Of a stretch of DNA of 35,088 bases, positions 5,771 through 13,429 are shown in pieces; position 1 is the first letter of the stretch, and every line of letters starts with the position of its first letter. Source of the stretch: a virus; the IMG/VR virus record IMGVR_UViG_3300045972_000017, positions 1 through 35,088 of that record; one strand, written 5' to 3'. The notes beneath the pieces are model-generated. The model made no database searches, was not told the origin of the DNA, and saw only the letters and a program-made list of their open reading frames with translations. Position numbers and translations under genes: made by a program.

Positions 5771-7614
5771 CTTGGACACTAGACTTCGAATCCGAGGCCA
5801 TAGTTGGCAACCCGGTCTACAACCCGCCCAAGCCGGTCGGGTACAGCCTGAAGAAGGACAACGAACCTAGCGAGTACTGGGCGTGGGGTCACCCCACCGA
5901 GAACAACTGTACGTGGCCGGAAGCCCGCGCACGGCTGCTCGCGGCACTAAAGGAAGACCCCGAGTTCATCGCCCACAATGCGCCGTTTGAGTGCGCCATC
6001 CTGCGGAGGTACTTTGGCTGGGAGCCCGCCGACCCGCTGAAAGTGCACGACACTCAGTACCTGTTGTTCCTTACTGACCCCTACGCCTACAGCTTCGCAC
6101 TCAAGGCTTCCGCTGAGCGTGTGCTGGGCATCAAGCCGGACGAACAGGACGAGCTACACCGATGGATCGCTGCGCACGTACCTGAGGCAACGAGAAAGAC
6201 TGCTGGGGCCTATATCTGCCGTGCCCCCGGTGGTCTCGTCGGGCGGTATGCTATCGGAGACACTGACCGCACGAAGCTTCTCTTCGACGCGCTCTACCCC
6301 AAGGTGTGCGAAGCCGGGATGCTTGAGGCTTACCGCCGCGAACAGAAACTTATGCCCATCCTGTGCGAATCCACTCGACGAGGAGTTCGAGTTGACACAG
6401 ATCGACTTGAACGAGACACTGGCATCTACCGTGGGGCAATGGCACTATCAGAGCAGTATATTCACGAACGGCTCGGGCACTTCAACATCGACTCGGATGC
6501 CGAGCTCGCAGCGGCGCTAGACAAGCACGGCCAAGTGACGGAGTGGGTGCTTACCCCCACGGGCAAGCGCTCCACTGCGCGTAAGAACCTTGTAGGACGC
6601 GTCAGGGACCCCGCGCTGCTAGCCCACATGGCATACCGGGGGGTGCTTGCAACGTGCCTAGGAACGTTTGCTGAGCCCTGGCTGGCCTCTGCCCTAGCGG
6701 CTGGCGGGCGCCTGCATGCACAGTGGAACCAAGTGCGGGGGGATAAGGGTGCTGACGGAGACATGTCCGGAGCTCGCACGGGGCGCATGTCCTGCCGTGA
6801 CCCCAACCTGACGAACGTCCCCAACGACTTTGAGGGCATGGTAATCCCCACGGAAATCCTTGCGTACTTCGAGGTTCTGTACAAGACCGGCTGGGTTGGC
6901 CCCAACATCCCTCGCATGCGGAACTATCTGCTGCCTGACGAGGGCCATGTGTGGCTGAAGCGCGACTTCAGCGCACAGGAAATGCGTATCATGGCACACT
7001 TTGCCGAGGGCCGGCTGTACGAAGCCTTCCGGGAGAAGCCTGAGACCGACCCCCACGTGGCGGTGCAGAAGCTCATTAAGGACCTTGTGGGCATTGACAT
7101 GCCCCGCAAGTATGTGAAAATCACTGGCTTTGGGATTATGTATGGGCGCGGGATTCCGAATCTGTCTGCCGCACTCGGCGTCGATCAAGAAGAAGGAAAG
7201 CGAGTGCGAGAAGCGTACTTCGCCGCACTTCCAGAAGTACGGACACTTAGCTATGACACCCGCAACCGTGGAAAACGCGGCCAGTTTATCCGCACCTGGG
7301 GCAGTCGAGTTTACTATCGTGAGCCGGACCCCGCCCGTGATCTTAGCTACAAGCTGCTCAATTACCTGATTCAAGGCTCGGCAGCCGACCAGACCAAGCA
7401 GTCTATGATTGACTGGTCTGCCGGCGCGGACAACGACGTGCATCTGCTTGCCGCAGTGCATGACGAAATCAACATCAGCGCCCCCGTGGAGAAGCAGGTA
7501 TCGGCCATGACGCGCCTGCGCGCCACGATGAACGCTGACCGCTTCGACGTCCCCTTCCGTAGCCAAGGGTTTGCAGGCCCCACCTGGGGCGAAATTGAGG
7601 ACTACGAGTCATGA
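5767..7614 (+). CDS. polA: DNA polymerase I-like (family A) with 3'-5' exonuclease
   Basis: A 615-residue replicative polymerase. The exonuclease domain shows DFE near residues 6-8 (Exo I), HNAPFE near 70-75 (Exo II) and YAIGD near 161-165 (Exo III). The polymerase domain has motif A DFSAQEMR (about 400), motif B with K...GFGIMYG (about 448-460) and motif C VHDEIN (about 563-568). All catalytic acids are present, so both activities should be active. It is short compared with bacterial Pol I (about 930) because there is no 5' nuclease domain, as in other phage enzymes. It is coupled to the preceding small gene and to the following 59-residue ORF by ATGA overlaps. It replicates the phage genome with the helicase and nucleases encoded downstream. 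Confidence 0.95.
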   Translation: MTWTLDFESEAIVGNPVYNPPKPVGYSLKKDNEPSEYWAWGHPTENNCTWPEARARLLAALKEDPEFIAHNAPFECAILRRYFGWEPADPLKVHDTQYLLFLTDPYAYSFALKASAERVLGIKPDEQDELHRWIAAHVPEATRKTAGAYICRAPGGLVGRYAIGDTDRTKLLFDALYPKVCEAGMLEAYRREQKLMPILCESTRRGVRVDTDRLERDTGIYRGAMALSEQYIHERLGHFNIDSDAELAAALDKHGQVTEWVLTPTGKRSTARKNLVGRVRDPALLAHMAYRGVLATCLGTFAEPWLASALAAGGRLHAQWNQVRGDKGADGDMSGARTGRMSCRDPNLTNVPNDFEGMVIPTEILAYFEVLYKTGWVGPNIPRMRNYLLPDEGHVWLKRDFSAQEMRIMAHFAEGRLYEAFREKPETDPHVAVQKLIKDLVGIDMPRKYVKITGFGIMYGRGIPNLSAALGVDQEEGKRVREAYFAALPEVRTLSYDTRNRGKRGQFIRTWGSRVYYREPDPARDLSYKLLNYLIQGSAADQTKQSMIDWSAGADNDVHLLAAVHDEINISAPVEKQVSAMTRLRATMNADRFDVPFRSQGFAGPTWGEIEDYES

Positions 7615-7790
7615 ACAGATACAGGCTGCGTGAGACCACGTACCAGAAGGGGAACGGTCAGTGCGTGCGGAAGTATGAAATTCAGCAGCGGCACTTTGTG
7701 TTCTGGTGGCGCTACTTCCTGCCGTTCGATGAATTAGCAGACGCGAAGTTCGCGGTGAACCTGCTCAACACTGAGAAAGTAATCAAATGA
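7611..7790 (+). CDS. 59-residue basic protein between polymerase and nuclease
   Basis: ATG 7611 overlaps the polymerase stop (ATGA) and its own stop overlaps the next start (ATGA). The product is basic and aromatic, with FVFWWRYFLPF near residues 29-39 as a strongly hydrophobic patch that is too short for a confident membrane helix. No family is recognised. The perfect coupling on both sides makes translation likely even though it is short. Confidence 0.55.
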   Translation: MNRYRLRETTYQKGNGQCVRKYEIQQRHFVFWWRYFLPFDELADAKFAVNLLNTEKVIK

Positions 7791-8539
7791 GTGAAGAAGT
7801 CGTTACCCCATCGTTCCGCTGGAGTTTCAGCCAATTCGAGACCTACAACTCCTGCCCGGCCAAGTGGAAGTTCCAGAATGTACTCAAGCTCCCCCGCTCG
7901 GCTCCTGGGCCTGCGGCGGCGCGTGGTCTGGATATGCACGACCGTGCTGAGAAGTACATCAAGGGCGAGATCAGTCTTGAGGAGTGCCAGTATGGCGACC
8001 CCACCAAGTCGTTCGGAGACAAGAAGCCAGCCAAGATACACGAGAAGTACATCCCCATACTGGACGCGTACCGTGACCACCCCACGGGGGACAAGGGCTG
8101 CGAGAAGAAGCTGGCGTTTACGGATGGCTGGTATCTCACAGGCTCCAAGGACCCCAAGGCTGCGTGCATCGCCGTGCTGGACGCGTATCGCTTCATTCGC
8201 CCCCACACTACGGTCACGGGCGTGCTGGAGATTGGCGAGTGGAAGAGCGGCAAGCCCAAGGACACCCACTCCGACCAACGGAAGCTCTACGCCATGTTCG
8301 GCTACAAAGCCTTTCTGGCCGACGAAGTGCGGGTAACAACCTTCTATCTGGAGGACACGGCCCCGCCCGAGCGGCTGGTGCTAAAGTCACAGTCTGGGTT
8401 CGACAAGCTGGCCGCGATGTGGGACTCCCGCATACAGACTATGCGTGGGGACCAGATCTGCGCGCCCAAACCATCCTTTGGATGCAACTGGTGTGACTTC
8501 GCCAAGTCGAAGGGCGGGCCTTGCCAATTCGGGAACTGA
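7787..8539 (+). CDS. PD-(D/E)XK nuclease, RecB/Cas4-like, with probable Fe-S cluster
   Basis: A 250-residue nuclease. It starts with the family's SFSQFETYNSCPAKWKF signature (residues 13-29) and has an RGLDMH segment (H51). The catalytic core is LD at 131-132, EWK at 151-153 and QRKLY at 164-168, matching the H-D-ExK-QxxxY order of RecB-type nucleases. Cys23 plus Cys233, Cys236 and Cys246 form the one-plus-three cysteine pattern that holds a 4Fe-4S cluster in Cas4 and AddB. It probably trims or resects DNA ends during phage replication or recombination. There is no CRISPR array in the window, so this is a phage exonuclease rather than part of an adaptation module. It abuts the VRR-NUC gene without a gap. 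Confidence 0.85.
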   Translation: MSEEVVTPSFRWSFSQFETYNSCPAKWKFQNVLKLPRSAPGPAAARGLDMHDRAEKYIKGEISLEECQYGDPTKSFGDKKPAKIHEKYIPILDAYRDHPTGDKGCEKKLAFTDGWYLTGSKDPKAACIAVLDAYRFIRPHTTVTGVLEIGEWKSGKPKDTHSDQRKLYAMFGYKAFLADEVRVTTFYLEDTAPPERLVLKSQSGFDKLAAMWDSRIQTMRGDQICAPKPSFGCNWCDFAKSKGGPCQFGN

Positions 8540-8866
8540 GTGCGCGAGTCCTCGACTGAGAAGGCGGTGAATGCGTGGGCACGCGCCCACGGCATTCAAC
8601 CGCTCAAGCTCAGCGTGATGGGGGAGAACGGCTGGCCGGACCGGCTGTATCTCTTCCAGTACCCGTTCGTCGCGTTTATCGAGTTTAAGTCACCTGGAAA
8701 CAAGCCACGTCCGCTGCAAGAAGCCAGAACTGCTGGGCTTAGGAAGCGGGGCTACCCTGTTGGAGTGTTTGATGAAGTTCATTCAGCAATTGCGTTCCTG
8801 GAACTACACCTGGAGAACCTAAAGCATGGAAAAACCAACCAGAGAGCAGATGGCCCTGTGGGTTAG
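8540..8866 (+). CDS. VRR-NUC domain endonuclease
   Basis: It starts at GTG 8540 directly after the preceding TGA and encodes 108 residues. The compact VRR-NUC core is visible: GWPDRLYL (D34), then FVAFIEFKSPG (E48, K50), Q60, and the VGVFD strand near residue 75. Stand-alone VRR-NUC proteins in phages are Holliday-junction or structure-specific endonucleases, so this probably resolves branched replication intermediates. It may act with the polymerase and RecB-like nuclease encoded just before it. Its 3' end is overlapped by 41 bases by the HNH gene, which suggests that the HNH gene was inserted at or near this boundary. Confidence 0.85.
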   Translation: MRESSTEKAVNAWARAHGIQPLKLSVMGENGWPDRLYLFQYPFVAFIEFKSPGNKPRPLQEARTAGLRKRGYPVGVFDEVHSAIAFLELHLENLKHGKTNQRADGPVG

Positions 8867-9314
8867 ATACGACGCACACACTGGAGAAATCGTGTGGGTG
8901 GCCAATAGAAAAGTCGAGAAAGTCGGCTTGTCTGCCATTACATGGGGAGACGGAAGATACGGCAGGGTAGCCGCATGTGGAGTCAGAGTCTACGCACATC
9001 AGGTGGCTGTGCTATTCATGACTGGTGAGTGGCCCGACGAACACACGGACCACAAAGATGGGAATACCCGAGACAATAGGTGGGACAACCTGCGCGCCTG
9101 CTCACAGAAGGTAAACAAACAGAACTGGCAGGGGGCCACGAGCAGGAGCAGCACGGGTCTTCTTGGGGCCTACACCCACCCCACCAAGGGATACCAGAGC
9201 ACCGTACGCGTAGAGGGTAAGCTGAAGCACTTGGGGTTCTTTGATACAGCACAGGAGGCGCACGACGCGCACATGCTTGCCCGCAGGATACACTACGAGG
9301 GGAATACGCTGTGA
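8826..9314 (+). CDS. HNH endonuclease with AP2-like DNA-binding domain (homing type)
   Basis: A 162-residue protein. The N-terminal half carries the HNH_3 signature: AHQVAVLF (H58), then DHKDGNTRDNRWDNLR (residues 75-90) with the Asn residues of the beta-beta-alpha metal fold. The C-terminal half (about 107-160) matches an AP2-type domain: STGLLGAY, then YQSTVRVEGKLKHLGFFDTA and AHDAHMLARRIHYEG. This pairing is typical of free-standing homing endonucleases in phages. Its start lies inside the VRR-NUC gene and its stop overlaps the helicase GTG. It is probably selfish and not needed for replication. Confidence 0.9.
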   Translation: MEKPTREQMALWVRYDAHTGEIVWVANRKVEKVGLSAITWGDGRYGRVAACGVRVYAHQVAVLFMTGEWPDEHTDHKDGNTRDNRWDNLRACSQKVNKQNWQGATSRSSTGLLGAYTHPTKGYQSTVRVEGKLKHLGFFDTAQEAHDAHMLARRIHYEGNTL

Positions 9315-10726
9315 GTTTTCTTGCACCGCTGCGGAAGTGGGTCCCCAGAAAGTACCAGGAGCTAGCCGTACAGATGATGGTGAGCCAGGCGTGCGCGGGT
9401 CTTCTAATGGAGCCGGGGCTGGGTAAGACCTCCACTGTCTATGCTACATACAAGATACTCAAGACAGCCAACCTAGTTAGGAGAGTGATTGTAGTAGCCC
9501 CCTTACGGGTCGTGTGGAACGTCTGGCCCACGCAGTGCGGCGAGTGGCAGGAGTTCTCCGACCTGCGCGTCACCATCTTGCACGGCAAGGACAAGGACAA
9601 GAAGTTAGCCGACCTAGACCAGGACATCTACTGCATCAACCCCGAGGGGCTAGCGTGGCTCACGGGGGCGAAGACCGTGGGGGGCCGGCTGGTGATGGAC
9701 CCCGTGCGGCTGAAGTACCTGCGCGAGCACTTTGACATGCTCGTAGTCGACGAGAGTACCAAGTTCAAAGACACCGGCACCAACAGATTCAAGCTCATCC
9801 GCTCGTTCATCAAGAGCTTCAAGCGCCGGTATATACTCACTGGTACGATCGCCCCCAACGGGCTGCTGGACCTATTTGGCCAGATCTATCTGCTGGACGA
9901 GGGTGCGTCGCTGGGGCAGTACATCACGGGCTACAAGTCCAAGTATTTCTACCCGACGGACCACACGGGGTACAACCTCGCCCCGCACGACTGGGCGACT
10001 GCGGAGATCGCCAGGAAGATTGCCCCCCTTACGCTCGTGCTGAAGCGGGCCGAGCACCTGGACATGCCAGAGCTGATATTCAACGACATCAAGATAGACC
10101 TCCCCGCCCCAGCGCGGAAGATCTACGACAAGATGTACGACGACCTTGTGGTCAACATCAACGACGACAACATCATTGCCGCGAACGCCGCTGTGGCGAC
10201 GAGTAAGTGCCGCCAAGTCGCCAACGGGGGGCTCTACAAGAACAGCTCGGACCGCGAATGGGAAGACATCCACAACGAGAAGCTGGACGCTCTCAGCGAT
10301 TTGCTGGACCAGCTCACGGGGTGCCCCGTGCTTATCGCCTTCGAGTTCGAGTTTGACCTACTGAAGATACAGGAGAAGCTGAAGATCCCCGCCATTGGCC
10401 GGGGGAGCCCTGCCAAGGACGCACAAACCATTGCCGCGTTTAACGCGGGGCTGCTGCCAGCGGTCCTAGGCCATCCTGCCAGCATTGCACTAGGCTTGAA
10501 CCTACAGGGTGCCTGTAGCCACGTGGTGTGGTACGGCCTAACGTGGAACCTGGAGCAGTATCTGCAGACTATTGACCGGGTCTACCGGCAAGGCCAGAAA
10601 GCGTCCACCGTCGTGGTCCACAGAATAATCGCCAAGGACACCCTTGACGAACGAGTTCTCCGTGTGCTGGACGCCAAGGAGAAGACTCAGAGTGACTTCC
10701 TAGACCTCTTGAAAGGTATGAGATGA
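9311..10726 (+). CDS. SNF2/SF2-type DNA helicase
   Basis: A 471-residue superfamily 2 ATPase starting at GTG 9311 (GTGA overlap). Motif I is EPGLGKTST (about residues 34-42), motif II is VVDEST (about 144-149, a DEST variant of DEAH) and motif III is LTGT near 178. Motif VI is DRVYRQGQK (about 421-429), where RQGQ is the SNF2-subfamily form. It likely remodels or unwinds DNA for replication or recombination. It lacks extra domains, is of typical size for phage SNF2-like helicases, and is coupled to the downstream coiled-coil gene (ATGA). No DnaB-type helicase or primase is visible in the window. Confidence 0.9.
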   Translation: MSFLAPLRKWVPRKYQELAVQMMVSQACAGLLMEPGLGKTSTVYATYKILKTANLVRRVIVVAPLRVVWNVWPTQCGEWQEFSDLRVTILHGKDKDKKLADLDQDIYCINPEGLAWLTGAKTVGGRLVMDPVRLKYLREHFDMLVVDESTKFKDTGTNRFKLIRSFIKSFKRRYILTGTIAPNGLLDLFGQIYLLDEGASLGQYITGYKSKYFYPTDHTGYNLAPHDWATAEIARKIAPLTLVLKRAEHLDMPELIFNDIKIDLPAPARKIYDKMYDDLVVNINDDNIIAANAAVATSKCRQVANGGLYKNSSDREWEDIHNEKLDALSDLLDQLTGCPVLIAFEFEFDLLKIQEKLKIPAIGRGSPAKDAQTIAAFNAGLLPAVLGHPASIALGLNLQGACSHVVWYGLTWNLEQYLQTIDRVYRQGQKASTVVVHRIIAKDTLDERVLRVLDAKEKTQSDFLDLLKGMR

Positions 10727-11049
10727 ACAGAGACACCCTGATGGCTGCGCTGGAGGTCTACTCCCGCCCCCGCATGCTGGAAGATTCAGTGTTCGAGTAC
10801 GGCGGTCCCCGTGGACGCACTTTCGTCATGGGGAGCGAGGCCGTGGCGCGTGCGGTGGCGTACATTCACAAGCTGGAGGACATGCAGGCGTTCCTGATGC
10901 TGGAGCCATCCGCGAAAGTGGTGCGGCTGGAGCAGATGCAGGTAGAGCTCTGGCAGACCAGAACTGAGATGGCGAAGCTAGAGGACCGGAACAAGCGACA
11001 GGCGGACGAGATCATGCGTATGAACCGACTACTGGCAGCTAGAGACTGA
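10723..11049 (+). CDS. coiled-coil protein downstream of helicase
   Basis: ATG 10723 overlaps the helicase stop. The 108-residue product has a compact N-terminal region and a long C-terminal heptad helix (about residues 65-105; for example VRLEQMQVELWQTRTEMAKL), so it is probably an oligomeric coiled coil. No catalytic motif is seen. It ends the replication transcription unit; promoter P3 lies in the following gap. A helicase or recombination partner is possible but unproven. Confidence 0.6.
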   Translation: MNRDTLMAALEVYSRPRMLEDSVFEYGGPRGRTFVMGSEAVARAVAYIHKLEDMQAFLMLEPSAKVVRLEQMQVELWQTRTEMAKLEDRNKRQADEIMRMNRLLAARD

Positions 11050-11055
11050 TGTAAA

Positions 11056-11098
11056 AGGACAAAATAACGCTTGCGTTAGAAAATCTGGCGGCTATACT
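11056..11098 (+). promoter_or_regulatory. putative promoter P3 (TTGCGT-16-TATACT)
   Basis: TTGCGT (11071-11076), a 16-base spacer, then TATACT (11093-11098), the best -10 of the four candidates. ACAA at 11059-11062 lies at exactly the offset seen in the other three. It drives the lysine-rich protein and probably the modification block. Confidence 0.65.
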
Positions 11099-11175
11099 GT
11101 AGCCTCGATACCTGGGCACACTGCCCAAACCCGGCGCCCCTCGGGATTCCATAGGTGGCAACAAGGATGAATGAA

Positions 11176-11625
11176 ATGACTGAGCAAGTGAGCGCAAGCT
11201 CGACCCCCGTTGCGGCAGACGCACCGCAAGCATCGACTGTCGGCGTTCGCGGTCCCAAGGGCGTGTCCCTGGACGCGAAGATTCTGGTCCTTGCCGCTGG
11301 CAACCCCAAGCGTGAAGGCTCCAAGGCCCACGCAGTGTTCGCCAAGTACCATGACGGCATGACAGTGCAGGAGTTCCTGGACTCCGCTGGCGCCGAAGCC
11401 ACCCCCAACCTCGTCTACGACGCGGGCCACGGCTTCATCTCCATCGACGGCTACACCCCCACCAAGGTGTTCGTCGCCAAGGTGAAGGAGCCCAAGGCTC
11501 CGGTGGAGGCCGCCGCGCCGAAGCCCAAGAAGGAGAAGGTTGCCAAGGCCGCCAAGCCGAAGAAGACCGTGGAAGCCGCGCCGGTTGCCCCGGACCTCGT
11601 GGTGGCTGAAGAAACCATCGACTAA
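11176..11625 (+). CDS. lysine/alanine/proline-tailed protein, possibly nucleoid-like
   Basis: Three in-frame starts exist (GTG 11155, ATG 11167, ATG 11176). The last is chosen because AAGGA ends eight bases before it. The 149-residue protein has a folded middle (about residues 25-95, including DAKILVLAAGNPKREGSKAH and YHDGMTVQEFLDSAG). A histone-H1-like tail follows, with repeated K-P-K-K and A-A-K motifs (KPKKEKVAKAAKPKKTVEAA). The tail suggests nucleic-acid binding. It is encoded just before the modification block under a strong promoter, so it may coat or organise phage DNA; this is inference. Confidence 0.6.
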   Translation: MTEQVSASSTPVAADAPQASTVGVRGPKGVSLDAKILVLAAGNPKREGSKAHAVFAKYHDGMTVQEFLDSAGAEATPNLVYDAGHGFISIDGYTPTKVFVAKVKEPKAPVEAAAPKPKKEKVAKAAKPKKTVEAAPVAPDLVVAEETID

Positions 11626-11646
11626 GCACGCCGTCAAGCGTGTCCT

Positions 11647-11670
11647 GAAGAGGCCCTACGGGGCCTCTTC
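11647..11670 (+). other. stable UACG-tetraloop hairpin
   Basis: GAAGAGGCCC pairs perfectly with GGGCCTCTTC around TACG, a 10-bp stem with a UNCG loop. No T-run follows (GACCACTCGAAGGAG), so it is not a full intrinsic terminator. It lies 10 bases before the ribosome site of the glycosyltransferase and may weaken readthrough or tune expression of the modification genes. Confidence 0.6.
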
Positions 11671-11693
11671 GACCACTCGAAGGAGATTCGATC

Positions 11694-12482
11694 TTGGAGA
11701 TTATTATCCACACATATGGGCGTGCGACGCTGGCCCAGCAGCACACGCTCCAGGCCCTGCTGGCTGACGGCATAAAGCCGTGGCTGTGCGTGCAGGACCG
11801 TGAGAAGGACAAGTACGAGTGGTACGAGGGGCCGCTGATTGTTCTGCCCCCGCACATCACCACGCTGGCCCCCACCCGCGACTGGCTGATCCACGAGTGG
11901 CCGGAGGGGGACAACGAAGTCGTGTTCCTGGACGACGACTTGGCGTTCTTCGTGCGCCGCGACGACGACCGCACCAAGTTCCGCAAGCTGGTGAAGGGGG
12001 ACCTCACCGCCATGTTTGACTACATGAGGAAGTGCTTGTCGCCAGACAACGAGGGCTACCCCCACGTCGGCATTGCGCCGCGAGAGGGGGGAAACCGCTT
12101 GACTGACCATTCATACCCCAATACTCGCCTGATGCGTGTGCTGGGCTACCGCCGCGACTACCTGCGCCACCACAAAATCACGTTCGCCCCGATGGTGGTC
12201 ATGGAGGACTTCAGTGTCAACCTCCAGGTGCTGCGTTCAGGCGAAGATTCGCTGATGCTGAACAACTGGTGCAGTAATCAGGTGGGCGGCAGCGACGCCC
12301 CCGGTGGCTGCTCCACGTACCGCACCTCACAGGTGCAGAATGACAGTGCACATTTGCTCGCCAAGATCCACGCACCCTTCGTGCGTGTGGTGGAGAAGAC
12401 TACGAAGGGCGCGTGGGGTGGGGGCACTCGCACCGACGTCGTGGTTTCGTGGAAGGCCGCGAGAAGGAGTGCTGACAAGTGA
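11694..12482 (+). CDS. TET-associated glycosyltransferase (TAGT)-like DNA-base glycosyltransferase
   Basis: It starts at TTG 11694, supported by AAGGAG eight bases upstream. The 262-residue GT-A-type enzyme opens with IIIHTYGRATLAQQHT, a nucleotide-sugar strand-loop. A metal-binding acidic triad, FLDDDLAFF (D80-82), follows. The C-terminal half has VMEDFSVNLQVLRSG (E171, D172) and GGCSTYRTSQ (about 204-213). This order (GR, DDD, EDF...LLR, GGCSxYR) matches my memory of the TAGT family. Comparative genomics predicts that family to glycosylate oxidised or hydroxymethylated pyrimidines in DNA. The next gene is another DNA-hypermodification family, which supports the call. Sugar donor and base are unknown. 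Confidence 0.72.
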   Translation: MEIIIHTYGRATLAQQHTLQALLADGIKPWLCVQDREKDKYEWYEGPLIVLPPHITTLAPTRDWLIHEWPEGDNEVVFLDDDLAFFVRRDDDRTKFRKLVKGDLTAMFDYMRKCLSPDNEGYPHVGIAPREGGNRLTDHSYPNTRLMRVLGYRRDYLRHHKITFAPMVVMEDFSVNLQVLRSGEDSLMLNNWCSNQVGGSDAPGGCSTYRTSQVQNDSAHLLAKIHAPFVRVVEKTTKGAWGGGTRTDVVVSWKAARRSADK

Positions 12483-13309
12483 GCGCCGAACAGCAACTGG
12501 CCTACTGGATCAACGAGCGCTGGGCGATCCACGTCAAGAAGGACATCCAGAACCTGCCCAAGCCGTGGTCTAGTGACCCCATCTTCCAGCGGGTACGGTT
12601 CTGCAACGTGCACCGCGAGGACGACGCGGTGACGAAGTGGATGCGGGAGAACTGGAACCGTGCCCACGACCCCGTGTGGAAGTTCGTGCTGGGGCGGATG
12701 ATGAATCTGGTCGACACGCTGGCATTCATCCCCACGGAGCCGAACAGCGATTCTCCAGCCGGCGCCATGTTCGCAGTGAGCCACCTTCGCGACGCCGGTG
12801 ATAAGATATTCACAAGCGCCTACACTATCAGCACCTGTGGCAAGAGCATGGACAAGCTGAAGTATGTGCAGGGGGTATTGGAGGCTGTGGAAGCCCGAGA
12901 GTTCGGAGGCGTGGGGTGGCCGAACTGCACTTCTCTCGCCACGGCTTGGAAGAGCCTATGCGAGATCGACGGTCTGGGAAGCTTCCTCGCCGCGCAGGTG
13001 GTGGCTGACATGAAGAACACGCCGAACCACGCCCTAGCAGGCGCGGTTGACTGGTGGTCCTGGAGCGCCCCCGGCCCTGGGAGCCTGCGGGGGCTGAACT
13101 GGTTCTTCTACGGCAGCGACAAGGGGCCAATCACCCCCGGCGGGTACGACAACGCCATCAATGAGTGCTGGGAGAAGACACAGCCGCTGATCGACACGAT
13201 GCCGAGAATCGGCATGCAGGACTTCCAGAATTGCCTCTGTGAATTCAGCAAGTACATGAAGCTTAAACATCGCGGGGGCCATGCGCGCAACCGCTTCCAA
13301 GGAGTGTGA
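12479..13309 (+). CDS. 5-hmdU DNA kinase helical-domain (aGPT-PPlase type) protein
   Basis: GTG 12479 overlaps the previous stop. The 276-residue helical protein has the signature PWSSDPIFQRVRFCNVHRED (residues 29-48) followed by AVTKW. Further on are GLGSFLAAQVVADM (165-178), which resembles a helix-hairpin-helix glycosylase-like segment, and GPGSLRGL (199-206). These match the family first predicted as alpha-glutamyl/putrescinyl-thymine pyrophosphorylases and later linked to 5-hydroxymethyl-dU DNA kinases as a helical domain. No P-loop kinase domain is attached. It probably recognises or modifies 5-hydroxymethylated bases in duplex DNA. Its 3' end overlaps a small membrane-peptide ORF. Confidence 0.72.
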   Translation: MSAEQQLAYWINERWAIHVKKDIQNLPKPWSSDPIFQRVRFCNVHREDDAVTKWMRENWNRAHDPVWKFVLGRMMNLVDTLAFIPTEPNSDSPAGAMFAVSHLRDAGDKIFTSAYTISTCGKSMDKLKYVQGVLEAVEAREFGGVGWPNCTSLATAWKSLCEIDGLGSFLAAQVVADMKNTPNHALAGAVDWWSWSAPGPGSLRGLNWFFYGSDKGPITPGGYDNAINECWEKTQPLIDTMPRIGMQDFQNCLCEFSKYMKLKHRGGHARNRFQGV

Positions 13310-13427
13310 CGCGAGCACTAAAGACGTGGCGTGGGCAGTGGCCTGTATCGCGGGATTCGTGGTGGCCTGGGTTGTCATCGGTCTGATGGCGTGGTCCACC
13401 TACAGAAACGGCAAGGAAAGGAAATAG
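13281..13427 (+). CDS. 48-residue single-pass membrane peptide
   Basis: The frame from ATG 13281 to TAG 13425 encodes a charged N-terminus (MRATASKECDASTKD), then a clear transmembrane stretch (AWAVACIAGFVVAWVVIGLM, residues 17-36) and a basic tail ending in NGKERK, fitting an N-out/C-in topology. It overlaps the preceding gene by 29 bases and has only a weak ribosome site, so translation may depend on coupling. It could be holin-like or an exclusion peptide; nothing proves either. The next gene starts three bases later. Confidence 0.5.
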   Translation: MRATASKECDASTKDVAWAVACIAGFVVAWVVIGLMAWSTYRNGKERK

Positions 13428-13429
13428 AC

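Noticed and set aside
7787-8539. A CRISPR Cas4 gene
   Set aside because: No array or other cas gene is present; the protein fits phage RecB/Cas4-like exonucleases in a replication operon.
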